From Paraburkholderia sp. CNPSo 3272 (lineage in GTDB: Bacteria; Pseudomonadota; Gammaproteobacteria; Burkholderiales; Burkholderiaceae), in contig NZ_JAMBPQ010000018.1 in assembly GCF_024206495.1 (NCBI RefSeq), positions 78,378 to 142,377 of the forward strand: a DNA stretch of 64,000 bases. The letters run 5' to 3'. Both the position numbers and the translations under genes were made by a program. The notes below the pieces were generated by a model. It was not told the origin of the DNA and made no database searches. It worked only from the letters and a program-made list of their open reading frames with translations. Below are positions 1-8,551 of this stretch, piece after piece; positions within the stretch are counted from its first letter, which is position 1; each line of letters begins with the position of its first letter.

Positions 1-182
1 AACAGCACTGGTATTCGACGGACTGGCTCTCACGTCCCGGCGCGCCGCGCTTCCAGAACTGGCCAGGCAAATATGAGGGCGACCGCTACGAGCCGCGTCT
101 TCCGCAGGGCTTTCCGACGTGGGCGGCGTTCTGGAGCAAAAGCGAACAGCACGCCATCGATGCATTGACGAAGGCGCCCTAG
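1..182 (+). CDS. C-terminal fragment of an unidentified protein (cut by window edge)
   Basis: An open frame enters from the left edge and ends at a TAG at 180-182, giving about 59 residues rich in Trp, Pro and aromatic residues and ending in LTKAP. The frame is open throughout, has codon use like its neighbours and ends just before a small hairpin, so it is probably the real end of a gene. I do not recognise the family. It converges on the SDR gene to the right and probably belongs to the same catabolic island. Confidence 0.55.
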   Translation, partial: QHWYSTDWLSRPGAPRFQNWPGKYEGDRYEPRLPQGFPTWAAFWSKSEQHAIDALTKAP

Positions 183-196
183 GCGCGGTTGCGCCT
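181..196. terminator. Small hairpin between convergent genes
   Basis: AGGCGC and GCGCCT form a 6-bp stem with a GGTT loop, overlapping the stop of the leftmost gene and lying just before the end of the leftward SDR. No T-tract follows on either strand, so the terminator role is a weak inference. Confidence 0.3.
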
Positions 197-222
197 TCGG
201 CGTTAGCGGAGGTGCGCGTGCA

Positions 223-999
223 TCAAAGCGCCGCTTCCCCGCGCAAGAGCACGTCGGCGCCACCGTCTGCGAAGGGAACCTGGCCCACCATGTAGGCGTT
301 AGCCGCACTGGCGAGGAACGCAAGGAGCGGAATGATCTGCTCAGCGCTCGCATAGTCCCGTACGGCGGTGGGCACACCGGCTGCAAGCGCCTCGCGGCCC
401 TCGGCAGTTTCCAGCAGCGGCGCGACCATCGGCGTTTTCACAATGCCCGGCGCGATCCCGTTCAGCAGCACACCTTGGTCCGCCCAGCCGGGCAGCACCG
501 CCGTGCGCCGTAGCCATTGCGTCAGCGCGCGTTTGGACGACGCATAGCATTGCGCGCCGATTTTTGCGGCCTGTTCCCTCGCGGCAGTTTCGTCGCCGTC
601 GAGGCACAATTCGACAAGGCGCGTATCGACGGGATGAAGCGAGGCCAGTGAAGAGATCACCACGACGCGGGGCTGCGTGCCACGCTGGAGGAGCGGCAAC
701 AGGCGCGGCAGCAAGTCCGCAACGCCGAAATAATTCACCGATACCAGCGTATCGCCAGCGACGGGGGGAGATACCCCGGCGCACGCGACCACCGCGTCGA
801 TCGATGGCGCAATCTCCTGCACGCGCGCGACAAGCGCCACGCGTGCCGCCGGGTCGGCGAGATCCGAACACACATGGGCATTGTGCAGATCGACGCCAAT
901 CACCCGTTCGCCGAGTGCCGTCAAATGACGGGCGAGCGCAGCGCCCATGCCGGAAGCCGCGCCGGTGATCAGCGTCGTGCGGGGTGCGTGCGCACTCAT
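223..999 (-). CDS. SDR resembling 3alpha-hydroxysteroid dehydrogenase/carbonyl reductase
   Basis: A 258-residue short-chain dehydrogenase. It has the cofactor motif TGAASGMG near the N-terminus, the SVNYFG and VVISSLAS segments, the catalytic YASSK, and a C-terminal ADGGADVLLR segment. This arrangement recalls Comamonas 3alpha-HSD/carbonyl reductase more than FabG-type SDRs. It probably oxidises a secondary alcohol with NAD(P)+ in the cytoplasm. I chose the ATG at 997-999 because a longer frame would run into the ferredoxin gene. The gap to the ferredoxin stop is 5 nt, so it is the last gene of a reductase-ferredoxin-SDR operon. The substrate is inferred only: the alcohol made by one of the neighbouring P450s. 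Confidence 0.8.
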   Translation of the reverse strand: MSAHAPRTTLITGAASGMGAALARHLTALGERVIGVDLHNAHVCSDLADPAARVALVARVQEIAPSIDAVVACAGVSPPVAGDTLVSVNYFGVADLLPRLLPLLQRGTQPRVVVISSLASLHPVDTRLVELCLDGDETAAREQAAKIGAQCYASSKRALTQWLRRTAVLPGWADQGVLLNGIAPGIVKTPMVAPLLETAEGREALAAGVPTAVRDYASAEQIIPLLAFLASAANAYMVGQVPFADGGADVLLRGEAAL

Positions 1000-1004
1000 G
1001 ATGC

Positions 1005-1325
1005 TCAAGCCCCCGAGCCGGGCAGACGCACTACCAGGCCGTCCAGTTCCGGCGTCATGAAGATCTGGCACGTCAGACGGCTGTTTTCGCGCACGTCCAT
1101 TGCGCAGGTGAGCATGTCCACTTCATAGGACTCGGCCCCTGGCATGTGGCCGCGCCAGGCTTCGTCGACGTAGGCGTGGCAGGTCGCGCAGCTGCAGCTG
1201 CCGCCACAATCGCCAAGAATGCCGGGAATCTGGTTGTTCACGGCCGTTTGCATGACCGAGTCGCCAACGTTGGCGCTCACGGCGGCTTCGCTGCCGTCCG
1301 GCTGGATGAATCGAATGAGCGGCAT
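1005..1325 (-). CDS. Putidaredoxin/adrenodoxin-type [2Fe-2S] ferredoxin
   Basis: A 106-residue ferredoxin, the same length as putidaredoxin. The cluster ligands are visible as Cys40, Cys46, Cys49 and Cys86 (DCGGSCSCATC and LTCQI), with spacing almost identical to putidaredoxin Cys39/45/48/86. An extra Cys44 sits inside the loop. It should carry electrons from the adjacent FAD reductase to a class I bacterial P450. It lies 20 nt downstream of the reductase stop and 5 nt upstream of the SDR start, so the three genes are almost certainly co-transcribed. Confidence 0.92.
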   Translation of the reverse strand: MPLIRFIQPDGSEAAVSANVGDSVMQTAVNNQIPGILGDCGGSCSCATCHAYVDEAWRGHMPGAESYEVDMLTCAMDVRENSRLTCQIFMTPELDGLVVRLPGSGA

Positions 1326-1345
1326 GGCTTCTGGACCTCTGAAAT

Positions 1346-2608
1346 TTAGGTGGACTGGGGAAGCAGACTTTTCAACGGGATCGACTCGTCGGCGAGATCA
1401 GCTGCGCGAACCGGAATTTTCTCGGCAACAAATCGCTTGGCGAGCATGAATTCGGGCGCGCGGCTCACGGTATCGGCAGCGAGCATGACGCCGTCCTTGA
1501 GATAAAACGCCGAGAACGAGCGGGTTTCTGGACTGCCGCGCAGCACGAATTCGTCGTAGCCCTGGGACAGGCCGACCATCTTGAGCTTCAGATCGTATTG
1601 ATCGGACCAGAACCACGGCACGCTGTCATAGACGCGCTCCTTGCCGCACAACGCCGCCGCCGCGGTGCGGGCCTGCTCCAGCGCATTGGGCACCGACTCC
1701 AGACGCAGGCGGCGGCCAAGCGTTGGGTTGGGGTGGTTGGTGCAATCGCCCACCGCGAAAATGTCCAGATCGGAGGTACGCGTATGCTCGTCCACCACAA
1801 TGCCGTTGTCGACGGCGAGCCCCGCGGCCTGCGCGAGTTCGGTGGCGGGCTCCAGTCCCACGCCGACGATGACGAGATCCGCCGCGACGCGGGTGCCGTC
1901 CGCGCAGCACACGGCGGCAACTGCGTCGCCGGATGCGTCGAGTTCGAATCCGCTCACGATCGCATTCGTGCGAATGTCGACTCCGGCCTCGCGGTGCACT
2001 TTCTCGTAGAACGCGGAAAGCTCCGGCGCCGTGACGCGCGCGAGCACACGCGGCAAAGCCTCGAGCACGGTGACGTGCAAGCCGCGCTTCACGGCCACGG
2101 CGGCGACTTCGAGGCCGACATATCCGCCGCCGATGATCACGAGGCGCGAGCCCGCATGAAACTGGTTTCGAATGCGCGCTACGTGATCGAGCGTGCGAAG
2201 GTAGTGGAAGTTCTGCAGCTTCTCGATAGCTTCGATACCCGGCAACGCGAGCCGCCGCGCGCGGCCGCCGGTGGCCAGAACGAGCTTCGCGTAGCTGATC
2301 TCGCTGCCATTGGAAAGCGTGACCCGTTTCGTCTCGCGGTCGATGTGCTCCGCGCGCGTAGCGGGTATGAACTCGACGCGTGCCTTGTCGTATGTCGACA
2401 GCGGTTTCAGGTACAGCTGCTCGGCGGTCGATTCGCCCGACAGGAACGCCTTTGAAAGCGGCGGCCGCTGGTACGGCAAGTGCGGTTCTTCTCCCACCAT
2501 CACGATGCGCCCCGTCCATCCCTGGTCGCGAATTGCGGTCGCGCACTCTCCCGCAGCATGACCCGCGCCGACGATCAGCGCGATGTTTTCTGCGTCCACA
2601 GCTGTCAT
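1346..2608 (-). CDS. FAD-dependent ferredoxin reductase (putidaredoxin-reductase type)
   Basis: A 420-residue oxidoreductase with an N-terminal FAD-binding motif (IVGAGHAAG), the PYQRPPLSK segment typical of this family, a second dinucleotide motif (IIGGGYVGLEVAA) for NAD(P)H, and the C-terminal FAD segment (DIFAVGDC). It should pass electrons from NADH to the ferredoxin encoded directly downstream. The frame is open back to 2713, but the ATG at 2606-2608 has a GGAG 8 nt upstream and starts directly before the beta-alpha-beta fold. A promoter-like TTGACA and two operator-like palindromes lie between this gene and the TetR gene. Confidence 0.92.
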   Translation of the reverse strand: MTAVDAENIALIVGAGHAAGECATAIRDQGWTGRIVMVGEEPHLPYQRPPLSKAFLSGESTAEQLYLKPLSTYDKARVEFIPATRAEHIDRETKRVTLSNGSEISYAKLVLATGGRARRLALPGIEAIEKLQNFHYLRTLDHVARIRNQFHAGSRLVIIGGGYVGLEVAAVAVKRGLHVTVLEALPRVLARVTAPELSAFYEKVHREAGVDIRTNAIVSGFELDASGDAVAAVCCADGTRVAADLVIVGVGLEPATELAQAAGLAVDNGIVVDEHTRTSDLDIFAVGDCTNHPNPTLGRRLRLESVPNALEQARTAAAALCGKERVYDSVPWFWSDQYDLKLKMVGLSQGYDEFVLRGSPETRSFSAFYLKDGVMLAADTVSRAPEFMLAKRFVAEKIPVRAADLADESIPLKSLLPQST

Positions 2609-2659
2609 AAGGCGAACTCCGTCTCGCATGGCCGCGCGCGCTGCGGCCTCAGTTATTTT

Positions 2660-2670
2660 GAATGATGTTC
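2660..2670. promoter_or_regulatory. Operator-like palindrome GAATGATGTTC
   Basis: One-mismatch copy of the GAAC-N3-GTTC palindrome seen in several intergenic regions of this island. It lies just downstream of the predicted -10 of the reductase-ferredoxin-SDR operon, where a repressor would block transcription. Confidence 0.4.
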
Positions 2671-2673
2671 TAA

Positions 2674-2703
2674 ATTGTGAACGACGATCGGCGCGACTGT
2701 CAA
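2674..2703 (-). promoter_or_regulatory. Sigma70-like promoter of the ferredoxin reductase operon, with embedded operator
   Basis: On the minus strand a perfect -35 TTGACA (2698-2703) is followed after 18 nt by CACAAT (2674-2679). The spacer carries a TGAAC-GAC-GATC palindrome (2679-2689) that abuts the -10 with a one-base overlap. The same geometry recurs at the promoters near 18629 and 22066. Confidence 0.55.
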
Positions 2704-2719
2704 TGCTCATCAACCCCGC

Positions 2720-3448
2720 TCATGCCCGCCGTGGGTCCCGCGCGGAGTTGACCATCGCTTCGATGCCGCCAACCGCAAAGCGGATCAAATAGGTACGCAT
2801 GCGCTCGATATGTTGTGCCGAAAGCGCGCGCGTCCCCGATCGGGCTTCCTTCGCGTACAGCTCGTTGAGTACCAGATGAAACACGGACTCGACGAAATGC
2901 TGCACGAGCTCGACAGTTTCACGTGTGGCGCCAGGCAGCGCCTTGGCGAAGGCGTCGCGGTAGCGCGCAGCCGCCGGCGCGTACTGGTCATAGAACGGCG
3001 CCGAGAGGTCGGGGCGCTCGAGCAGGCAGCCGATCTGGGTCAGCAGGCGCAGATAATTTTGCCACCCAGGGTCGCCGCTTTTCAGGTGCGCAAAGGCAGG
3101 CGCGGAAAGCGCGGTCACGATGGCTTCCACATCGGGTCGATCGCGATGCAACGGAGCGAGCGCCGCTTCCAGCGATTCGATCACCTGCTGGCTGATCAAG
3201 GTTGCGCGGCGGCCGATCGCCTGCTGGAACAGGGCGTCCTTGCTGCCGAAGTGGTAGCGCGCGAGGCTCAGTTCCATGCCGCAGCCCTGCATGATGTCGC
3301 GAATCGACGTACCGAAGTAACCGTGCATCGCGAACAGCCTTTCGGCCGTATCCAGAATGCGCTCGGGCGTTGTGCTGCGAGCCGAAGCGCGAGGCTCCTT
3401 GTTATCGGCTGCCGGGCTGCTGGCGGCTTGGGTATTCCTCGACGACAT
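2720..3448 (-). CDS. TetR/AcrR-family transcriptional regulator
   Basis: A 242-residue regulator with a TetR N-terminal helix-turn-helix at about residues 28-75 (RILDTAERLFAMHGYFGTS, ARYHFGSKDALF) and a long alpha-helical ligand-binding region of the kind seen in the larger TetR_C subfamilies. It is divergent from the first P450 gene and upstream of, and parallel to, the reductase operon. It sits between three copies of the shared GAAC-N3-GTTC palindrome, which makes it the best candidate for the regulator that binds them. The ligand is unknown and is inferred to be a pathway substrate or CoA ester. Confidence 0.9.
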   Translation of the reverse strand: MSSRNTQAASSPAADNKEPRASARSTTPERILDTAERLFAMHGYFGTSIRDIMQGCGMELSLARYHFGSKDALFQQAIGRRATLISQQVIESLEAALAPLHRDRPDVEAIVTALSAPAFAHLKSGDPGWQNYLRLLTQIGCLLERPDLSAPFYDQYAPAAARYRDAFAKALPGATRETVELVQHFVESVFHLVLNELYAKEARSGTRALSAQHIERMRTYLIRFAVGGIEAMVNSARDPRRA

Positions 3449-3519
3449 AGTTTCCCTTTCATTACGGGCGCAATCCGGTCAAGCGCCGGCAGCCCCTTCA
3501 ACCGAATGATAAAACGGTC

Positions 3520-3550
3520 TTGCACAATCGTGCAAAATCGAACATAGTTC
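3520..3550 (+). promoter_or_regulatory. Promoter/operator region of the first P450 operon
   Basis: TTGCAC (3520-3525) and CATAGT (3543-3548) are 17 nt apart and could serve as -35 and -10. The -35 lies in a perfect palindrome TTGCAC-AATC-GTGCAA (3520-3535). The -10 lies in GAAC-ATA-GTTC (3540-3550), one of the shared operator-like sites. A second overlapping palindrome, ATAGTT-C-AACTAT, covers 3544-3556. The region is divergent with the TetR gene. Confidence 0.5.
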
Positions 3551-3610
3551 AACTATAGGTACTTTCGGCTGCCGGTACCTGCAATCGAACGACTAATGGA
3601 GACTGGAATC

Positions 3611-4855
3611 ATGGCTGTCGCGCTGCGACTTGAAGACTTCGACGATCCGACGTTCAACCCCTTTTTCGAGGATTCGCTCGCTTACGGAGCCGATGCCAAC
3701 CCGTATCCCCGCATTGCCGAGCTACGCGACAAAGGCACGGTCCAGGAAGGGGACTATCGTGTGTTGATGGGCGGTGCGGCGGACCTGACGATGTCCGACG
3801 TGGCGCATTACTGCGTATTCGGATACGACGAGGTTGCGCAGGTTCTCGGCGATCCGGCGACGTTCTCGAACAAGTCGTACGAGCGCAATATCGGCATCAG
3901 CTTCGGACGCAGTATTTCGACGATGGACGTGCCCGAACACCCGCGCTACCGCCGCATTTTCCAGAAAGCATTCTTGCCGCACACCGTGGCGGCATGGGGC
4001 GACACACTGGTCGATCCCGTGGTGAGCGAACTGATGTCGAAGTTCGTGGATCGCGGGCATGCGGATCTTGTCGAGGAGTTCACGCTTCACTATCCGTTCA
4101 ATATCATCTATCGCCAGCTCGCATTGCCGCCGGCAGACGTGAAGGTCTTCCACAAGCTGGCGATCGCACAGACCCTGGTTTCGATCGACGTGGCGCACGG
4201 CGTGGAGGCGTCGACGAAGCTGGGCGCTTATTTCGCGCAACTCGTCGAGGCGCGCCGCAGCAAGCCCGGCGACGATCTTGTCAGCGCGCTGGCCACCGCG
4301 GAAGTCGATGGCGAATTGCTGCCGGACGAGGTCGTTATTTCGTTCCTGCGCCAACTCGTGAATGCGGGCGGCGACACCACCTATCGCGCAACCAGCGTGC
4401 TGCTGCTCGCATTGCTGCGCGATCCCGCGCAGCTCGAAGCGGTGCGCCAGGATCGTACGCTGGTCGCGCAGGCGATCGAAGAGGCCCTGCGCTGGGACGG
4501 CCCCGTATTGATGCAGTCGCGCATGGCGACGCGTGACGTCACGCTCGGTGGCGTCGAGATTCCCGCAGGCGCATTTCTCGACGTGCTGGCGGGCAGCGCC
4601 AATCGCGATCCCAGCCGCTTCCCCGATCCGGACAAGTTCGACATCTATCGCAAACCGGCTCACCGGCATTTCGCGTTCGCCTATGGACCTCACGTGTGCA
4701 TTGGTCAACACCTCGCGCGTGTGGAGATGACGCGCGCGCTCAACGCGATTCTCGACCGGCTGCCAAATCTTCGTCTCGATCCAGCCGCGCAGGCTCCGCA
4801 GATCAACGGCATCATGATGCGCGTTCCGCATTCGATTCCCGTCGTCTTCGGCTAA
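3611..4855 (+). CDS. Cytochrome P450 (first of two)
   Basis: A 414-residue soluble bacterial P450. Visible signatures are the I-helix AGGDTT, the K-helix EALR and the heme loop FAYGPHVCIG with Cys363 as the thiolate ligand. It should hydroxylate a hydrophobic substrate using electrons from the ferredoxin/reductase pair encoded on the other side of the TetR gene. An upstream ATG at 3596 exists, but the ATG at 3611 is preceded by GGAG at good spacing and was chosen. It heads a rightward operon with a GMC dehydrogenase, a beta-diketone-hydrolase-like crotonase and acyl-CoA enzymes. It is clearly different from the CYP101-like P450 further right. I cannot name its CYP family. Confidence 0.93.
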   Translation: MAVALRLEDFDDPTFNPFFEDSLAYGADANPYPRIAELRDKGTVQEGDYRVLMGGAADLTMSDVAHYCVFGYDEVAQVLGDPATFSNKSYERNIGISFGRSISTMDVPEHPRYRRIFQKAFLPHTVAAWGDTLVDPVVSELMSKFVDRGHADLVEEFTLHYPFNIIYRQLALPPADVKVFHKLAIAQTLVSIDVAHGVEASTKLGAYFAQLVEARRSKPGDDLVSALATAEVDGELLPDEVVISFLRQLVNAGGDTTYRATSVLLLALLRDPAQLEAVRQDRTLVAQAIEEALRWDGPVLMQSRMATRDVTLGGVEIPAGAFLDVLAGSANRDPSRFPDPDKFDIYRKPAHRHFAFAYGPHVCIGQHLARVEMTRALNAILDRLPNLRLDPAAQAPQINGIMMRVPHSIPVVFG

Positions 4856-4969
4856 TCAAAACAAAGCGGGCCTCATGGGCTTTGCACGGGGCCGACCGAT
4901 AAGGCAAGTGCCGCCGGCCAGCTCGCGCATGGAGCTGCCCGGCGCGCACCGACGGTGGAGAACGCATCG

Positions 4970-6571
4970 ATGATGGAGTTTGACGATGTCGTGGTTGGCG
5001 CGGGCGCTGCGGGTTGCGTGCTTGCCAACCGTCTCTCGCAGAGCGGGCGCCATACGGTGCTGCTCGTTGAAGCAGGACCCGAGGACCGCAGTCCCCTGAT
5101 CCGGATGCCCAAGGGATTCGGAAAGCTGCTGGGCGATCCGGCTCACGCCTGGTTCATCCCCGTGCAGCCCGACGACGGCAACGGGCACCGCAATGAAATC
5201 TGGCTTCGCGGCAAGATGCTCGGAGGTTCGAGCAGCATCAACGGCATGGTGTACATGCGCGGACATCCTGAGGACTACGACGGATGGGGTGAGCTGGGCG
5301 TGGAGGGCTGGAGCTGGCAGAACCTGGCGCCGTGCTTCAGGCAGATCGAAGATCACGCGCTGGGCGCCGACGAGCTGCGGGGTTCGGACGGCCCACTGAA
5401 AGTCTCGCCGTATGCGCAGCGCAACCGTATTGGCGACGCTGTACTCGAGGCGTGCCGGTCGCTTGGCATTCGGCGCGTGGAGGACATCAACCGGCTCGAT
5501 CACGAGGGTGTGGCCTATCTGATCTATACGATACGCAACGGACAGCGGCAAAGCTCGGCCGAAGCCTTTCTGAAACCCGCCCGTTCGCGCAAGAATCTCA
5601 CGGTCGTTACCGCGACGCAGGCCGCGCGAATCGTCTTTGACGGCACGCGCGCAACTGGCGTGCAATGCGAAAGCGCAGGGCAGAAAATAGTTTACCGTGC
5701 ACGCCGCGAAGTCGTGCTGTCGGCTGGAGCGATCGAGTCGCCGCGGCTTTTGCAGTTGTCGGGCATTGGCGATCCCGTTCATCTGCAGTCGCTTGGCATT
5801 CCGGTCGTGGCAGCGAGACCGGGCGTCGGGCTCAACATGCGCGAGCACTATTTGTATATGGTGCAGGCGCGCCTGCGGGAATGGCGCGATTCGCAGAACC
5901 GGCAGTTTAGCGGCCTGCGCCTTTGGCGCAACGCGATGCAGTATTTCCTGTTCCGCCGTGGCGTTATGTCGCTCGGCTCGTATCAGGTGGGCGGTTTCGT
6001 CAAGACTGCCCCTGACGCGAAGCGCCCCGACGTTCAGTTGATGATGGCGCCGTACTCGATGGATTTCGGCGCGGCCAGCTATGCGTTCGAAACGTTCCCT
6101 GGCATGCAGCTTTTCAGCTATCCACTGCGTCCGCGCAGTGAGGGACACGTGAAGATCCAGTCGGCGGACCCTCGCGTGCCGCCAGAAGTTGTTGCGAACT
6201 ACCTTGCCGATACGTACGACCAGCGGATGGCGGTCAACGCATTCCGGCTCATGCGCAACGTGATGGCCGCCGAGCCGCTCGCTAGCCTGCTGGAAGGAGA
6301 GACGCGTCCAGGTCCTGCCGTTCAGACCGACGCTGAGATTCTCGACCTCTACCGGCGCGAGGGGCAGTCCGGCTATCACGCTTGCGGGACCTGCAAGATG
6401 GGCTCCGGTCCGCTTGCCGTGCTCGATTCGCGCTTGCGCGTGCGGGGCGTCGAAGGCCTGCGCGTGATGGATCTCTCCGTGACGCCCACGATGATTTCCG
6501 GTAACACCAATGGCCCCATGATGGCGATGGCATGGCGCGCCGCCGGCCTGATCCTGGAGGATGCACGATGA
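4970..6571 (+). CDS. GMC-family FAD alcohol dehydrogenase/oxidase
   Basis: A 533-residue glucose-methanol-choline oxidoreductase. It has the N-terminal FAD motif VVGAGAAGCVLANRL, the GMC signature GKMLGGSSSINGMVYMRG, and the C-terminal HACGTCKMG and SGNTNGPMM segments that hold the active-site His and Asn. It probably oxidises an alcohol made by the P450 to an aldehyde or ketone. The frame could begin at a GTG at 4955, but GGAG at 4957-4960 fits the ATG at 4970. Its stop overlaps the start of the next gene (ATGA), so the two are translationally coupled. Confidence 0.9.
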   Translation: MMEFDDVVVGAGAAGCVLANRLSQSGRHTVLLVEAGPEDRSPLIRMPKGFGKLLGDPAHAWFIPVQPDDGNGHRNEIWLRGKMLGGSSSINGMVYMRGHPEDYDGWGELGVEGWSWQNLAPCFRQIEDHALGADELRGSDGPLKVSPYAQRNRIGDAVLEACRSLGIRRVEDINRLDHEGVAYLIYTIRNGQRQSSAEAFLKPARSRKNLTVVTATQAARIVFDGTRATGVQCESAGQKIVYRARREVVLSAGAIESPRLLQLSGIGDPVHLQSLGIPVVAARPGVGLNMREHYLYMVQARLREWRDSQNRQFSGLRLWRNAMQYFLFRRGVMSLGSYQVGGFVKTAPDAKRPDVQLMMAPYSMDFGAASYAFETFPGMQLFSYPLRPRSEGHVKIQSADPRVPPEVVANYLADTYDQRMAVNAFRLMRNVMAAEPLASLLEGETRPGPAVQTDAEILDLYRREGQSGYHACGTCKMGSGPLAVLDSRLRVRGVEGLRVMDLSVTPTMISGNTNGPMMAMAWRAAGLILEDAR

Positions 6572-7338
6572 GCCATCTCGAGGACTACGGCAGGCGCTTT
6601 GCGAACATCGAATTCGAGCGGCGCGATGGCGTACTACAGGTACGCCTGCACACGGACGGCGGGCCGCTCAAGTGGGGCGCGCTCTTCGGCAGCATTCACA
6701 GTCAGCTAGGCGAGGCGTTTTACCAGATCGCACGCGACCTCGAAAATCGCGTAGTGATCCTGACGGGCACCGGCGATGCATTCTGCGACGCCATGAACTT
6801 CGCCGAGCTGCCGGCGGAACCGCTTGCGCAAATCTGGCCGCGGCTTCAGCGCGAGGGGCAGGACTTGCTCATGCAACTGCTGGACGTTCCGGTTCCCGTT
6901 ATCGGCGCGATCAACGGCCCGGCGTTCATTCACGCCGAGTTGCTCGTGCTGTCCGATATCGTGCTTGCGGCCAGTCACGCGGAAATCTCGGACCAGGCGC
7001 ACTTCGTTCACGGCGTCGTGCCGGCGGATGGGGTGCAGATCGTCTGGCCGATGTTGATCGGGCATAACCGCGCCCGACATTTTCTGCTCACCGGTGAGCG
7101 CATGACGGCACAACGCGCCTGGGAGCTTGGTGTGGTCGGCGAAGTCGTCGCGCAGGAAGCGCTGCTCGATCGCGCCTGGGAGATCGCCCGCGGCCTCGCG
7201 GGGAAGCCGATCGAAACTCTGCGCTATACCCGCGCGGTCTTTGCTCAGCCGTTCAAGCGCCGCATGGCCGACGAACTGGGCTACGGACTCGCGCTCGAAG
7301 GGCTCGCCGGTATTGCCGCGCAGTCTGGCAAGACCTAG
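6568..7338 (+). CDS. 6-oxocamphor-hydrolase-like crotonase (beta-diketone hydrolase)
   Basis: A 256-residue crotonase-fold protein. Its pattern follows Rhodococcus 6-oxocamphor hydrolase rather than enoyl-CoA hydratase: an N-terminal FANIEFERRDGVLQVRLHT segment, VVILTGTGDAFC, PVIGAINGP, and an HFVHGVVPADG segment that puts His145 and Asp154 at the positions of the catalytic His145/Asp154 of that enzyme (numbering recalled from the literature). That enzyme cleaves a cyclic beta-diketone by a retro-Claisen reaction without CoA. The gene is coupled to the upstream GMC dehydrogenase by an ATGA overlap, which fits a diketone-producing dehydrogenase followed by ring cleavage. I am confident of the subfamily; the substrate is open. 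Confidence 0.8.
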   Translation: MSHLEDYGRRFANIEFERRDGVLQVRLHTDGGPLKWGALFGSIHSQLGEAFYQIARDLENRVVILTGTGDAFCDAMNFAELPAEPLAQIWPRLQREGQDLLMQLLDVPVPVIGAINGPAFIHAELLVLSDIVLAASHAEISDQAHFVHGVVPADGVQIVWPMLIGHNRARHFLLTGERMTAQRAWELGVVGEVVAQEALLDRAWEIARGLAGKPIETLRYTRAVFAQPFKRRMADELGYGLALEGLAGIAAQSGKT

Positions 7339-7376
7339 CCCGTCAAAGCGACATGTTCACGAATGGGAGACACGAT

Positions 7377-8543
7377 ATGGACCTGGCAGTGCAAACATTA
7401 ACCGGGCGAAACGCGATCGTTCAAAAGGCGCTCGACCGTGCGACGCGGGAGGGTGGCGAGATCGGCGTACAGGTGGCGGCCTATCTCAATGGCAAACTCG
7501 TGATCGACGCATGGAGCGGCGTGGCCGATCCGGCCACCGGCCGCCTCGTTGACGGCGATACGCTCTTCAACGTCTATTCGGTGACGAAGGCCGTCGCGGC
7601 AACCGCGCTGCACATTTTGGCGGACCGCGGGCTCATCCAATACGACGCGCCGGTGACGCGCTATTGGCCGGAGTACGGCGCGCATGGGAAAGACAAGACG
7701 ACGGTGCGCGATGTGCTGACTCACCGCGCCTGCGTGCCGCAGATGCCGGACGGTGTGACGCCGGAACTGATGTGCGACTGGCAATGGATGACGCGCGCCA
7801 TCGCGAACCTGGAGCCGCTTGCCGAGCCGGGCACGAAGACGCTTTATCTTTCGATGACCTTCGGCTGGATAGTTGGCGAACTGGTCCGACGCGCCGACCC
7901 GAAGAAGCGCTCGCTGGGCCGCTTCGTTCAGGAGGAGATTGCGAAGCCGCTCGGTATAGACGATCTCTGGATTGGCATTCCTGATGAAGCGGAGCCGCGC
8001 ATCGCTCGACTTACCGATGCAATGGTGCCGGTTCCCGCGGAATATCTGCCGCCGCTGTTCCTGCGCTCTATGCCGCAGCAGGTCGCGTTGACGCCGCCGG
8101 TGTTCGAGCGCCCGGACGTACGTCGCGCCGAGGTGGCGGGCGTAGGCGGGATCTTCAACGCGCGTAGTGAAGCGCGTTTCTGGGCGATGCTCGCGTGCGG
8201 CGGCGAGCTGGACGGCGTGAGGATCCTTTCGAAGGAACTCGTGGCCACGCTGAATACGCCGCGCGCCAACAGCGAAGAGCCGGACCCAGTGATGTTCGGC
8301 TTTCCGATTCCGATCACGATCGGCGGCTTCTGGTTCGGCGGCAGTCATCCGCCGGTGACGGCGGCGCGTTCGCCGCGCGCATTGTGTCATCCGGGGCAGG
8401 GCAATTCGATCGGCTGGGCGGACCCGGACACGGGACTCGCGGTGGCAATCTGCCACAACAAGCTGTTCAATCCGACCACGCCGGAAGAAGATCCACTGCT
8501 CCCGATCGCCGTTGCGATTCGTGAAGCGCTGGATCTGGAGTGA
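7377..8543 (+). CDS. Serine hydrolase of the beta-lactamase/EstB family
   Basis: A 388-residue class C beta-lactamase-type hydrolase without an obvious signal peptide. The nucleophile motif SVTK gives Ser68 and Lys71, followed by a Tyr-containing YLS segment and HPGQG near the C-terminus. Such cytoplasmic members are usually esterases. In this operon it may hydrolyse an ester or lactone intermediate; this is inference. The ATG at 7377 was chosen over an upstream one at 7353 because GGGAG precedes it. It is 38 nt after the crotonase and 8 nt before the next start. Confidence 0.85.
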   Translation: MDLAVQTLTGRNAIVQKALDRATREGGEIGVQVAAYLNGKLVIDAWSGVADPATGRLVDGDTLFNVYSVTKAVAATALHILADRGLIQYDAPVTRYWPEYGAHGKDKTTVRDVLTHRACVPQMPDGVTPELMCDWQWMTRAIANLEPLAEPGTKTLYLSMTFGWIVGELVRRADPKKRSLGRFVQEEIAKPLGIDDLWIGIPDEAEPRIARLTDAMVPVPAEYLPPLFLRSMPQQVALTPPVFERPDVRRAEVAGVGGIFNARSEARFWAMLACGGELDGVRILSKELVATLNTPRANSEEPDPVMFGFPIPITIGGFWFGGSHPPVTAARSPRALCHPGQGNSIGWADPDTGLAVAICHNKLFNPTTPEEDPLLPIAVAIREALDLE

Positions 8544-8551
8544 TTGGCGCA

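Noticed and set aside
4856..6379. A 507-codon frame on the minus strand opposite the GMC gene
   Set aside because: Antisense shadow of a clear GMC oxidoreductase; no domain and no ribosome site.
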